Assembly: GCA_022457065.1 (NCBI GenBank)
Contig: JAJGBQ010000001.1
Coordinates: 5,890,001 to 5,954,000, forward strand
Direction: 5' to 3'
Source: Curvularia sp. ZM96
Taxonomy: Eukaryota > Ascomycota > Dothideomycetes > Pleosporales > Pleosporaceae
DNA length: 64,000 bases
Shown: piece by piece, positions 32,758 to 45,305 of the stretch
How the letters are laid out: each line of letters starts with the position of its first letter
How positions within the stretch are numbered: position 1 is the stretch's first letter
The notes under the pieces: model-generated
What the model saw: only the letters and a program-made list of their open reading frames with translations
Database searches by the model: none
What the model was told of the DNA's origin: nothing
Translations under genes and position numbers: made by a program

Positions 32758-35700
32758 ATGAGGGTTTTCTTCCACTCTTTCGTTCTCATCGCCCGGCTGA
32801 GTGTAGGTGTGTTGGCCATCCCATCTGACGATCATATCACGATTCGAGCCGAAGATGCTGGTGACGACCTCGATGAATGGCTGGCAGCAGCACAACGAGT
32901 CTCAGCAGAGGCTTTCAAAGCTTGCCCTTCATCCTGTAGCACGGCGAGCAACAAAAACTGTAGGTTCAGTTCGGAACTTTGGTGACGTCTTGCTCACTCC
33001 ATACAGTGACCTCAAGAGCTGGATGGTTCTTGTTTCCCGATGCCACGAAGCTAGCACTTTGCAACGAGACCATGCTACTCGACATGGTTGTCAAATCAGC
33101 CATCAATGATGATGCCGCGCAAACAGTTGTCAGGGCTTGCTCAGCCGACTACGGTTCCGATCTCAAGGCGGCATTCGTACCCGAGGAAGGGAAGGCGTCC
33201 CTTTGCACGACTGCCAACCGGGTTTTGGAACAGAACTCCATTTACCTGCACCAACCCCAAGTAGAAGCCGATGAGTTCTCTGTGAACCATCTCCTTTCGG
33301 CTGGCCGCCAGATCGCCAATCACCTCGGGTTACAGGAGCCTTCCTGCACGAACAATGCAATGGAGTTTGCCTACTCTCAGTCGTCAAGCATTGGTCTCTT
33401 TGCTGGAGCTGAAGTCCATCAGCACGGGATTACCAAGGTCGTTCTCGAGAAGCTTCTTCAATACGCACAAGACAAAGCCATCTCGAAGACCACCGTAGTA
33501 CAAGTAAGTACTGATGTACCAAGTCACCTCGATACTGTTACTAATACGGGCTGATTAGCTATGTAGATCCGATGGCCGTGGCGCAGATTATAGTTTGGGG
33601 ATCGTTGCCACAAGTGCAAAGAATCTCGCCTTTGTTCAGGAAGCTGTTAGGACCTGGGCTAGCGGAGCTTGCGTATCAGCCACCGCGGGCGAGGAGTGGA
33701 TGAATGTCGACCTCCGAGTCCCTGGCCCTGTTGCTGGCGCCTCGAACAGTACTAATATCACAACTGCAGCGAACAATACTACACCTGCTCGCATTGGATC
33801 CAGATCACATCTTAGCATCAGAGCTGATTGCAGGACAACCACAGTCCAGTCCGGTGATGGCTGTTTCGCAGTCGCAAGTCGGTGCGGAATCAGCCAGGCC
33901 GATCTCCTAAAGTTCAACCGCCAGAATCTGTGCAATACACTTATCAAAGATGAGAAGGTCTGCTGCAGCACGGGAACTCTGCCAAGCACTTTGCCTGCCG
34001 GCAATTCGGATGGCACCTGCAAAACGATAGAGGTGGTTAGCGGCGATAGCTGCGGCTCCCTTGCTTCAAAGTGCGGCATCAGCTCAGCAGACTTCATGAA
34101 GGCGAACACCAAAACTGACCTCTGCTCGAAATTAATGGAAGGTCAAAAGGTCTGCTGCTCGAATGGTAAATACCCAGATCTAAAGCCGAAGAAGGATGCC
34201 AACGGCAATTGCGCCGTGTACACGACGAAGAAGGACGACTATTGCTCTAAGATCGCCGTCTCCCGCGACATCACGGTGGCCGAGCTTGAGAGTTTCAACA
34301 AGAAGACATGGGGTTGGAACGGGTGCAACCGTCTCTTCCCAGACTTCAAAATGTGTGTCAGTGAGGGCAGCCCTCCCATGCCTGCCAACGTTCCGGTGTG
34401 TATCCATCCCCATTCTACTATCACATTGAGATAGAATCACCATAACTGACAACCTCGCTTCTCTAGAACGCTGTGTGTGGACCAACGGTAAGAAGTCATT
34501 CCCAATTGCTGACGTCAGAGCACAAAGACTAACGTAACAAGATGAATGGCACAGCCCAACCGCCCGCTGGAACAGACCTTGCTACCCTCAACCCCTGCCC
34601 ACTGAATGTTTGCTGTAATATTTGGGGCCAGTGTGGCATGACCGACGACTTTTGCGTCATCTCGAAGTCCGAGACAGGTGCTCCCGGAACTTCTGCTCCT
34701 GGCAAGAACGGCTGTAAGTGCCCCCGTCTATGGCAGAGCATCTATACCTCTGAAGTTCGCGATATCTTTGCGTGGATATTTTCGGCAGAGATTATTCTAC
34801 CCGTCGGTCTGTCACGTTTCGATGACTAATTGGCACATAGGCATCAGCAACTGCGGCAGAGACATCATTAAGGGTTCAGCTCCAGCAAGCAAGATAAAGT
34901 TGGCATATTATGAGAGCTGGAATTTCAACCGCCGTGAGCCTTCTTATATGAATGTCATATTCAGCACACACTGACTGGAGTGATCTCCTAGCTTGCTTGA
35001 CGATGCACGTCGACCAAATCGATACGTCCACCTATACCCACATACATTTCGCGTTTGCGAATGTCACCCGAGGCGACTACCGGGTTGAGATCACCGATCC
35101 CAAGGTTCTAGAACAATTCGAAATCTTCAAGGGAATGACAGGCGTAAAGAAGATTGTCTCACTCGGTGGTTGGGCCTTCAGTACTGAGCCCGGAACCTTT
35201 CAGATTCTCCGCGAAGCCGCAAAGCCTGTAAGTGAATGCCATGCGCGAAATGCTTTTCAAACACACTGACGTTGCACCTCGACTTCCAGGCCAACCGCGA
35301 AAAGTTCAAGAACAATCTTATTTCTTTCATGAATGAACATAATCTTGATGGTATTGACCTCGATTGGGAATATCCAGGCGTCAGTATTACTTGCACTTAG
35401 GAACTGGTTGGTTAGTGGGGCTGACATATGGTGTTTAGGCTCCCGACATCCCAGATATCCCTTCTGACGATCCCGTGAACGGCCTGAACTACTACAGGCT
35501 TCTCTCTAGCTTGAAGTCTTCCGTTGGCTCTTCCAAGTCGGTTTCCTTCGCAGCACCGGCATCATACTGGTATCTAAAGTCATTTCCTATCAAGAACATG
35601 GCTAAAGACCTAGACTACATCGTTTACATGACCTACGATCTTCATGGCCAATGGGACTACGGCAATAAGTGGACGTCGCCTGGTTGCGACACAGGAAACT

Positions 35701-37545
35701 GTTTAAGGTCTCACGTAAACGAGACAGAAACTAAAGATGCTCTCTCGATGATTACTAAGGCAGGCGCAGCATCGAACAAAGTAGTGGTCGGCGTTGCCAG
35801 CTATGGTCGGTCGTTCAAGATGGCTCAGTCTGGGTGCGACTCTGAACAGTGTAAATTTACTGGATCATCTCGACTGTCGAACGCTGCTAAAGGACGGTGC
35901 ACGGAAACCGCAGGCTACATCTCCAACGCAGAGATTGACGAGATTATCCAGTCTGGCAACGTCAATAAGAAGTGGACGAGTGAAGGGTCGACCATCATGG
36001 TCTACAACGACACTGAGTGGGTGGCGTGGATGGACGACGATATGAAAGAGGAACGTGCAAAATTTTACGACTCTTACAATTTTGCTGGCACGACTGATTG
36101 GGCTGTGGACCTACAGGCTTTCACTGAGTATGTCATTTGATGCTCAAGTTGAGTGAGTCACCTCAGGCTAACATTACACAGTGGAAGCGGTGGCGGCGAC
36201 GGCGAGGACTACATCGACAAACATTACTGGTCCGGATGCACGGCCAAGTACACTACCTTAGACCAGATCGAAGACGCTAAGGACATCTTACCCGCCCACT
36301 GTATTGAGCAGTATGCGCTCGATATAGAGCTCTACAACTATGAAGGTGCCCTGAAGAAGTACAAAGATTTGATAGACAACGGCTATGACAAGAAGTTTGA
36401 GGTCTACCAAAAATTCTCTCGGGTGAGACTACCGCTTTGGAATGCTTGCGACACAGACTGACCCAGCCTTTGCGCTTACTAGGAACAAGTACCGGAGCAA
36501 ATCAACAACTTCATGGCTACCGACAAGGTCGACAAGTATTTCAACTGCAAGGAAACTCGCTACGCTAAATGCTGTTCAGAGTGTAAATATCCCACCTGCA
36601 GACTAGACTGCGTTGACGGCGGTAAGAACTGTAAGAGCGGTATTATGACATTCGAGATCGCCTGCCCGAAGATGGAGTTTGAGGACAAAGGCCTAGATGT
36701 TGGTGAAAGGATCCCTAACGCGACCTTCAGCTTCAAAGACGAGGAAGGCTTCTGGAAGGACCTCGGAGAGACCTGGGGTATCGAGAAGTCGTGGGTCTCA
36801 TTCGGAAGAAGGCGCATGCGGTACAGCAACGGCTGTCAATATGCTGGGAAGAACGTCACCACCTGCATAGACCAACTGCCTGACTGGTGGTACGACTACC
36901 CCAAACCCAGCGATAACATCGAGATCTACAATCCAAAGAAGGCCATTGGCGATTCCTACGACACAGCGAAGGAGACGCTAGAACGATTTAAGACCATGAG
37001 GATTGCTGGTCTTTATGATGGTAAGACACCCTCCACACAAAGCTTATGAGAAACACGCTAACTTCTCACGCGCACATTCAGAGCAAACGCTGATGGCCGA
37101 CTTGGTTGATGCTGCGTCTATCCCTGCATACTCGGCCGTCGAGGCTGTCGAGGCAATGGAGAAGATTGTGGAGACGGCAAACGAAGTTCAGAAGCAAGAA
37201 CGGGAAGAGATGATCCTCAACTTCATCATGGGTATTCTGTTTTTTATCCCCGTGGCTGGTAATGCCGCTGGCAGTGCGGGCTTGACAGCGGTCCGAAGTA
37301 TGCTTCGTCTCATTGGCTCGGTCGGTGAGGCTGGTCTGGTGGTTTATGATTTAGTGCAGAACCCCGAAAACGCGTTCTTAACTGTCTTTACCTACTTGGC
37401 AGGTGCTGGGGTTGGTCGAACTGGTTTCAAGAACGCTGCCAACGCTAGACGTGGCATGAGCTCCAAAGAGTATGAGAGCCTGGGCAATGTAAGGCTGAGG
37501 CTGGACAAGTTGACGAGCATCCGGGGGAACACATGCAAGATCTGA
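32758..37545 (+). CDS. Subgroup-C class V chitinase with LysM, chitin-binding and GH18 domains
   Basis: Twelve exons (32758-32959, 33007-33503, 33559-34395, 34467-34487, 34542-34713, 34841-34933, 34992-35227, 35290-35379, 35439-36127, 36182-36422, 36483-37020, 37082-37545) join in frame to 1,359 aa. Order: signal peptide; N-terminal region with LALCNETMLLD; three LysM modules (about 324-370, 387-435, 451-500), each with paired CC; a type-1 chitin-binding domain (about 516-560, CCNIWGQCG), which begins in a 21-nt exon; a GH18 domain with the catalytic DGIDLDWE (proton donor about Glu713); a Cys-rich segment (ETRYAKCCSECKYPTC); and a C-terminal part with hydrophobic, glycine/alanine-rich segments. 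This architecture is that of subgroup-C fungal chitinases, also named for similarity to a yeast killer-toxin chitinase subunit. It hydrolyses beta-1,4-GlcNAc chains; use in wall remodelling or attack on other fungi is inferred. Confidence 0.93.
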
Positions 37546-37838
37546 GGTGCTGGGAGGAAGAGTGGGAAAAGATGGATCTGACTATAGTCAGCTGACCGAC
37601 GTACTTGACGGTTGCACAAGATAGTTGTGCAGGCTGTATGTAGTACGCTTAGCGTCTCGTATTTATTTGGGCTGTATGTAACTTCTACTAATAGAATAAC
37701 ACTTCATGCAGGAGATTGATAGGAAAATGACACCGAAAGTGCTTAACGCTCACAATGTAATACGAACAATAGGACCCGGCCTTATCGGCAGAGTCGCACA
37801 TTCCAACAGTAGAAGACGAACACTCCCCTTTGCACCCT

Positions 37839-39008
37839 TTATACCCTAGTCAACCACATCATGAAACCAAACTGGACAACGTAGCTGTACACGAACAAAA
37901 ACTGTGTTCTCCTGTTCTTCTGGCTCTTGGCAACCGTGTATCCTGAGGCAGCGGGGCCTCCAAAGTTTCCTTGGCCAGTCTGATCGGGCAGGAGGACATA
38001 TCTTAAGCTGCGAAGGAGGAAAAAGGCGTTTGCGCTGAAGCAATAAAGGAAGATGATCCAGTTGACCATTGTGCCGCCCATTCCCAGCCACGAAGTGAAG
38101 TGTGTCAGAAGCAGGGACACAATGACGTGAACGAACTTGTATCCGCTGTATGCAACGAGATCGAGGAGCTGGGATGAGCTGCTAATGGCGAGTAAGAAGG
38201 TTCCAGTTCTGATGATGAGAATCTCGAGCAGGGTGACGGAGATTGCGACGGTTGCGGTGTAGCCTAGCAGCTCCGGGTGGAAGGCGCCTCTCAGTCCAGC
38301 AAGCAGGGTCGAGAGCAGGATGTAGGTTACCAGAGCCATTGTCGGGATGTACATATCGGGCGAGTTGACGTCTTCGCGAGGAGGCTGATAGAGCAGTGCG
38401 GCCGAGGCCGGGGCGGGATCAGAGCCATGGCGTTGCTGGCGAGACCAGGGCCGATGCCACCATGGGACGAGGATGATGCGTAATTTGGTCAGGACGTACG
38501 AGTTTGTGACATTGAAGTAGTGCTTCAGGGCCGATACAGATACGAAGCGTCCAAACTAAACAGAGTGTTAGCTGCGCATCAACACCAGGAGGCGCGTCTC
38601 CTGCGCAATTGCTTTGGGCGCAAGTCGACATACATTCTGCTCTACGTATTGCTGACCCGCATCCACTGCGCTCTTTCCCATCTGGAAGCCTAGCTGTGCG
38701 GTAGGATCATTGATGAAGCCGCCGAATGAGGGATGGAGGTTGTAGCCTCCCTGCTGAGGAGGCATCCCCCCGCCCTGCTGTCCGTATCCATATCCACTCT
38801 GTGGTTGCGAGGGGGGCTGCGGGGGAGGTGGTGATCGCAGTTGGGGGACTGTGGAGACATGCTGTGGAATTGGATGATGAACTGTGATGATTGCATGTTA
38901 GCGGAGCCACGCTTGGGTGCAGATGAGGACATAATCGGTATCCGAGGAGGAAGACGTACGAGGTGGTGAATGCGCGGGCGGAGGATTGCTGTAGTTGGGA
39001 CGCTGCAT
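37839..39008 (-). CDS. YIF1: Yif1 family ER-Golgi membrane protein
   Basis: Three exons (38960-39008, 38634-38881, 37839-38555; both introns 78 bp) encode 337 aa. The N-terminus is Pro/Gln/Gly-rich and cytosolic (PPQPPSQPQSGYGYGQQGG). It is followed by the Yif1 signature NDPTAQLGFQMGKSAVDAGQQYVEQN, FGRFVSVSALKHYFNVTNSYVLTKL and WWHRPW. About five transmembrane segments follow (MALVTYILLSTLLAGL, VTLLEILIIRTGTFLLAI, VHVIVSLLLTHF, WIIFLYCFSANAFFLL, YVVQFGFMMWL). Yif1 works with Yip1 and Yos1 in COPII vesicle budding and fusion with the Golgi. It shares a 306-bp promoter region with the SRP receptor gene, another early secretory pathway component. Confidence 0.93.
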
Positions 39009-39314
39009 GATTACGCGTGACGGCGGGACAGGCAATCGCCGCAGGAGGGGAAGACGAGGTGGAGCGAAGGCGGGCGGGTAGGTGGGTTCAATGGGAGAGT
39101 CTTCGGTGTTGAGTCGTGGTGGTGTAGTTGGTGAGTGAATTTCTGCCTGGGAGCTTTGCGCTGGTCGTGGATGAGTTGAGCGCACACCTCCGAGTTCCGA
39201 CCATCTGGCAAGAGGCGGCGCGCACGGCCCTTCGTCATAAGTGAATGGGTTGCCCGCACCACAGCCACGTCCCCTCTTCTCTGCCACTACCCCACACGCC
39301 TATAGGCTCTCGCA
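39009..39314. other. Divergent promoter of YIF1 and SRP101
   Basis: About 306 bp between two start codons, GC-rich. Both genes serve early secretion, so shared control is plausible. No other feature. Confidence 0.55.
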
Positions 39315-41395
39315 ATGCTCGACACATTTGAGATACTGACCACCTCAGGCGTCGTGCTGTGGTCGCGCACATATGTCCCCGTCGGCGCCAACGTTATCAA
39401 CAGCTTAATACGAGACGTCTTCATCGAGGAGCGCATACAGCCACAGTCTGAAGATGCCGGCTCAAAACCAGCGTACAAGAAGGAGGGCTACACACTCAAG
39501 TGGACAGCAGCCAAAGACGTGGGGCTCATCTTTGTAGTATGTTCTTTACGACGACGCTCGGAAATGGGCATGGCACAACAAATGTGGCGCCAGTGTCTGC
39601 CGGACATGCGCACTTGCTAACTCCTGCATAGGCAGTATATCAAAGCCTTGTCCACCTCACATGGATAGATAAGCTCCTCGACAATGTCCGCGCACTATTT
39701 GTCGGTCTCTATGGCGACAAGATCAAGGCAGGGAATGGGAGTGCGATCAACTGCGACAAATTCGGCTCCTACTTCGATCGCCAGATGCACGAGTTGGAGG
39801 GCGCAAGCGATTCCGGTGCCCCCAGCATCAAGCTCACCACACCCGAGTCGAGTACGGATAACGACAGTGCCGACGACACTGCACCAAAGCCAGCGGCGCT
39901 GCAAAAACCCCAGCGACCTTTGTACGATACCAGCGCCGACTCGACACCAGTCCCTACGCCAGATACTTCGAGACCGACCACACCAGCGCAGAGTCAGTTG
40001 TTGACGGGCAAGGCAAGACCACTTGGCGGGAAAATGTCAAGGAGAGACAAGAAGAAAGCCTCAGCCTTCAGTTCTGCGCCCGTATCCTCAGGCGACGAGG
40101 CATCAGCAAAGAAGAAGGGCAAGAGCTCCGCAAAGAAGGGCAGAGTGTGGGGCGAGTTCGGTGCAGAAGAAGAGGACGACTCCATCCTCGACTACTCACA
40201 ATCAGATGTACAGGCCGACGCATCAGGAAACGAGGCGCTGGAGGAAATCAAACAAGAGACGTGGGGTCACAAGACCAAGAAGGGCGAGTTTGTGCTCAAA
40301 GATCTCGACGACGAGATGGATGCTATTATCGCAGCCCAAAACGCGAAGAAGGACAAGGATGCACCCGCTGCATCTGCCGGACTGGTTGGATCAAGTCTAG
40401 GCGCAATAGGCGGCCTGTTCAGGAACGTCGTGGGCGGCAAGACTCTGACCAAGGAAGATTTAGCGAAACCGCTCAAGGGTATGGAAGAGCATCTGCTGCG
40501 CAAGAACGTTGCACGTGAAGCGGCTGTTCGGCTCTGCGACAGCGTAGAGCGTGATTTGGTGGGCATGAAGACCCCCAGCTTTACCAGTCAGTCATATCCA
40601 CATACCCTTTTTTGGCCAAATCCCGTTACTAACAGCGTCACTGCAGCAATCGAGACAACAATCAAGTCGTCGATGGAAAAGGCCCTTACCAAGATACTTA
40701 CTCCAACCTCTTCTCTCGACCTGCTTCGCGAGATCCAGCACACAAACTCTACCAGCACTCGCCCATACGTGCTCTCGATTGTGGGTGTCAATGGAGTTGG
40801 AAAGTCTACCAACCTCTCCAAAATTGCGTTCTTCTTGTTGCAGAACCACCACCGTGTGCTCATTGCGGCAGCTGACACTTTCCGTTCGGGCGCCGTGGAG
40901 CAACTACGAGTACACGTCGATCGATTGAAGGAGCTATCCCAAAGAGAAGGCGGGCATGTCGATCTATTTGAGAAGGGCTATGGTAAGGACGCCGCGAACA
41001 TTGCCGCCGATGCCGTAACTTTCGCGTCCAAAAACAACTTCAACGTGGTGCTCATCGATACTGCCGGGCGACGGCACAATGATCAGCGGCTCATGTCGTC
41101 ATTGGAGAAGTTTGGTAAACTGGCCAACCCTGACAAAATTCTTATGGTTGGTGAAGCGCTCGTCGGCACGGACTCCGTCGCCCAAGCGCGCAACTTTAAT
41201 GCGTCGTTTGGCCCAGGGAGGAATCTCGACGGCTTCGTCATATCCAAGTGCGATACAGTAGGCGATATGGTCGGGACGCTGGTGTCTATGGTACATGCGA
41301 CGGGAATCCCAGTCGTTTTCTTGGGTACGGGCCAGCACTACAGTGATCTGAGGACGCTGAACGTTGGTGCTGTGACCAGACTGCTCATGAGTTGA
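39315..41395 (+). CDS. SRP101: Signal recognition particle receptor alpha subunit
   Basis: Three exons (39315-39536, 39632-40586, 40647-41395) encode 641 aa. The second intron is 60 bp, in frame and without stops, so it can be mistaken for coding sequence. It has GTCAGT, a perfect TACTAAC branch site and CTGCAG, and removal joins SFT to TIETTIKSSMEKAL. Domains: SRX at the N-terminus (FEILTTSGVVLWSR, SLIRDVFIEER), a charged disordered linker, then the NG GTPase: GVNGVGKSTNLSKIA (P-loop), DTFRSGAVEQLR, DTAGRRHND, ISKCDTVGDMVG, FLGTGQHYSDLR. It docks SRP-ribosome complexes at the ER membrane with the beta subunit. Confidence 0.95.
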
Positions 41396-42064
41396 GGCAA
41401 CAGTCGGTTGGTTCCGGATATAGCACTTATTTTTTAGTGTATAGTATTCGACTGTATTATTACATCATTGCTCGGACGTTTTTCTTGTTGCCTCTCTTCT
41501 GCTCAGATCTCAACAAAGCTTGCGAGACTACACCCTCTACTGGAATAACGCTGCGGTTCAGGCAGTACTAGCAAAAGTAACCATAGCCGTTGCGAACATG
41601 CAATGGCGGCACACCAAGCTAGTTTCTCATTACCGCTATATGACCACTTAACTGCAAGCTTTACGAAGTGCCATGGCGCGACCCTGTGACGACGTAATTG
41701 AGGCGCCGCTTAGTTCAACCCATCCCGCCTCTCAGCCTTTCCGCCCAGTACTCCGCGCTCGCCACTCTTTCCCCTGATTCACGTAGTGTGCGAGGTTCGA
41801 ATAACCGCTAGGACACTAATCGGAACTTGAGTGCCGAGCCATGCACTATGACATGAGTTGTTCTATGGAACCCTTCCAGACTTTGGTCACCATGGTCCAA
41901 GTCGCATTGCTCGTGGCTACTGCACATGCGCCAACTGCGAAGAAAGATTTCCCAATTACACAGGATGATGCGCCAACTACATAGGACGAGGGTCTGCCTC
42001 ATAACCACTGAGCTTGCAACTTGTGACCCTACATCGCAACCTCATCTTCATTCTCACAGTCACC
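41396..42064. other. Intergenic, promoter of the CSC1-like gene
   Basis: 669 bp. No supported gene; a short repeated ATGCGCCAACT occurs twice near 41930-41980. Small open frames have no features. Confidence 0.5.
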
Positions 42065-44760
42065 ATGGCTCAGCAACAAGGCAGTCATCGTGGTGGAGGA
42101 TCCTCAGTGTCTGCCCTCGTCTCGACTCTCGTGCCCACCTTACTCCTTGCGGTCGTTCTGGTCACGGTATTCTTGCTGCTACGAAATAAACAGAAGGGGC
42201 TCTACGCTCCACGAGCACACAGCGATGCACTTACCGAAGAGTATGCTTTTTTGTTTAACTGACGATGAATGCCTGCTAACAACTTTCTTAGCGAGAAAAC
42301 ACCTCCAGCAGGCCAGGGTTTCCTAGGCTGGACCAAGAAGTTCACCAAATTGAGTGACGAATACGTTCTCAATCACCATTCTCTCGACGCTTACCTCTTC
42401 ATTCGTTTTCTCAAGGTCCTCACCTTGATGGCCTTTGTCGGTGCTATCATTACCTGGCCAGTCCTCTTCCCCGTCAATGCCACAGGTGGAGGCGGCGAGT
42501 CTGGTCTGGACATTCTCAGCTTCTCCAATGTCGAAAATCAGACGCGCTACTTTGCTCACGCACTGATCGCTTGGGTGTTCTTTGGCTGGGTTTTGTTTCT
42601 CATCGGCAGAGAGATGTTGTACCTGGCTAAGCTCCGAAAGGCCTACTGCTTGACCACATGGAATGCGAGTCGAATCTCCCAGCGTACAGTACTGTTTACC
42701 GATGTTCCCCAAGAGTCTCTATCTCTTGAAACGCTACACACTATGTTTCCCAGCGTCGCTCAAATCTGGCTCGTACCCGATGTAGACGACTTGGACGATG
42801 ACGTCGCAGACCTCGAAGAGGCCGTCATGAAACTCGAGGCTAGCGAGACGAAACACATGCAGAAGGTTACCAAACAGCAAAGAAAGAAGGGCGGGGAAAA
42901 AGAAATCGACATCAAGGCACTGCGGCCAACCAACAGAACCAAGTTTTTGATCGGTCACAAAGTTGATTCGATTGTTTACTATCGCGATGAGATCAAGGAC
43001 TTGCTCCCCAAAATTCAGAAGAAACAGCGATCTCATCTTTCCGGAAAAGAAAAGTTGGTCAGCGCGGTGTTCATCGAGTTTGATACTATCGCTGCCGCCG
43101 AGGCTGCCTTCAATGCGAACCATCATCGCAGACCTAAAAAGTTCAGCTCTAGACAGATGGGAGTTTTGCCAGAGGAAGTCATCTGGAAAAACCTCAACAT
43201 GAGCTCCAAGAGTCGATTCCTACGCCACATCATCGCAAACATCTTCATTTCAGCCTTGATAATATTCTGGTCTATCCCCGTTTCTGTGATTGGTGCCATT
43301 AGTAACATCAATTACTTGACTGAGAACGTCCCATTCTTGTCATTCATCAACGAAATTCCTCAAGTCATTCTAGGTGTTGTGACTGGACTTTTGCCCGTAG
43401 TAGCCCTCGCTATTCTCATGGCTTTGGTGCCAGTCATCTGTCGCTGTACGTTGCCAAGCCTGAAGTCCTTGCAATTCTCCTAACTAACATACTCGCAGTT
43501 GTCGCAAAACTTGCTGGCGCAGTCACGGTGTCTCAGGTTGAGCAGCAAACGCAGACATGGTACTTTGCGTTCCAGGTAATTCAGGTTTTCCTGATTACCA
43601 CCTTCACCTCGGCTGCCGCGGCGGTCGCCAGCCAAATCGTTTCGAATCCAGCAATTGCCGTCAGCCTGTTGTCAAAGAACCTGCCAAAAGCTTCAAACTT
43701 CTACATATCTTACTTCATTCTATACGGCCTAGCAATTTCTGCAAAATATCTCTTCAATCTCATGGGTTTGGTGGGTGTATTCATCCTAAGCAAATTCGCC
43801 AAAACGCCTAGGAAGAAGTACAATCGATACATGACATTCTCCGAGCCATCTTGGGGTAAAGAATACCCAGTCTTCACAAACCTGGGGGTCATTGCTCTCT
43901 CGTATGCAACGATTGCACCGCTCGTCTTGGGCTTTGCAACTATCGGTTTGGGAATGATTTACACTGCGTACCGATACAACATGCTGTACGTCCACAATAC
44001 TCATGTTGACACCAAGGACGCTTTCTATGCGCGAGCTTTGGAGCAGTTGATGGTTGGGGTCTACCTCGGAGAACTTTGCCTACTAGGTCTCTTTGGCATC
44101 GGCATTGGTGGCAACCTCAATTCTATCGGACCAACTGTGCTCCAGGTAGTTCTGATTGTTGCGACCATCATCTTTCACCTCTTCATGAAGAGAAAGGTCA
44201 AGCAGTTAGACTTAGTCGACGACTCAGAGCACCCAAAGCAGCAGAACGACGCCGAAGCTGGACACTCGTTCAAGAACAGCAGTATGCATGCTGGAAACGA
44301 TAAACATGATCCAAGGTCTGACCAAGCTCTTGTCTCCCGCTACAATGATGAGCACCGAGCCATCAACGGATCCGAAGTTTCCGGTATAGCACCTCCTGCC
44401 AACTCTCCGCCACATCAATCACTGTTGAAAAGGATATTTACCCCGCATCAACTATCCGTCAACGACATCTCTGCATCCTTGGACACCCGGTTCTGTCAAA
44501 CCGTCCCACCATACACGGAGAAAGAGGTCCTAGAGGCCTACCTGCACCCGGCCTTGGAAGAACGTGAGGACGTTATTTGGCTTCCCAGAGATCGCGCCGG
44601 CATAAGCGCGCGCGAAGTTACTGAACTTCGAGATAGTCTTAGTAGCTATGGTGTCCAAGTCACGGATGAGGACGCAATCATGAATGAGAAGGGCAAAGTG
44701 GAATGGGATCCCAACAATGTACGACAGGCGCCTCTCTGGGAGAACAAGATCGTTTATTAA
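42065..44760 (+). CDS. CSC1/OSCA/TMEM63-type calcium-permeable channel (RSN1/PHM7 family)
   Basis: Three exons (42065-42240, 42292-43445, 43499-44760; introns of 51 and 53 bp) give 863 aa. The RSN1 N-terminal segment (TLLLAVVLVTVFLLLRNKQKGLYAPRA) is followed by two more helices, a long cytosolic PHM7 region with charged helices (DVADLEEAVMKLEASETKHMQKV), and the seven-helix RSN1_7TM core (LRHIIANIFISALIIFWSIPVSVIG, IPQVILGVVTGLLPVVALAILMALVPVIC, VFLITTFTSAAAAVASQI). A C-terminal PHM7_ext-like tail has HPALEEREDVIWLPRD. The family includes stretch- or osmosensitive cation channels; the name phosphate metabolism protein 7 is historical. Localisation (plasma membrane) is inferred. Confidence 0.92.
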
Positions 44761-45305
44761 ATTCGGAGGGCTTCCTGTACTAGAAAATCTGTATTTTTTT
44801 CATTCCAACCTATTTTAACATCCTTTGTTGTATACAACTATCCGTTGCTAGAAATTACAGTTTAAACGTCACCAAACCTCTACAACCAGATATCTAAACA
44901 TTGTATAGCGATCGATCTTAGTACAAACCTACGTATTCGGCCCCGCAGCCCCTTACCGGAAAACAACTGATGAGCTTGCTTGCGCGAAAAGTAGCTGGAA
45001 TGGTACATGTCATAGTAGCATCGGGGCTTGCTCCGTGGTTGCTGAGTGGCGTCTTCTAGTGCCATAGTGGTACGAAACAGACTATGACGTCGCTTGGTCA
45101 TGAAATGGAAGCCAAGCGATTGCCAACTTTCAAGTAGACAAGTAGGTAGTTGTAGTTGGAATATAAGGCGTCATGGGGTGGGAGCGGAAGGGAAGCCATC
45201 TTTAAACCTCTTCTTTTGACTTGAAAACAAACACATACACGCATTCCAAGAACACAAAACCACATCACCACCATTTAAGATTACTAGCAGAAATCAACTT
45301 TCACA
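44761..45305. other. Intergenic
   Basis: 545 bp, AT-rich after the channel gene, then a C/A-rich leader (ACACATACACGC, CACCACC) into the next gene. No other gene. Confidence 0.55.

Noticed and set aside
41788..41812. GGTTCGAATA resembling a tRNA B-box
   Set aside because: No A-box at the right distance and no cloverleaf pairing around it.
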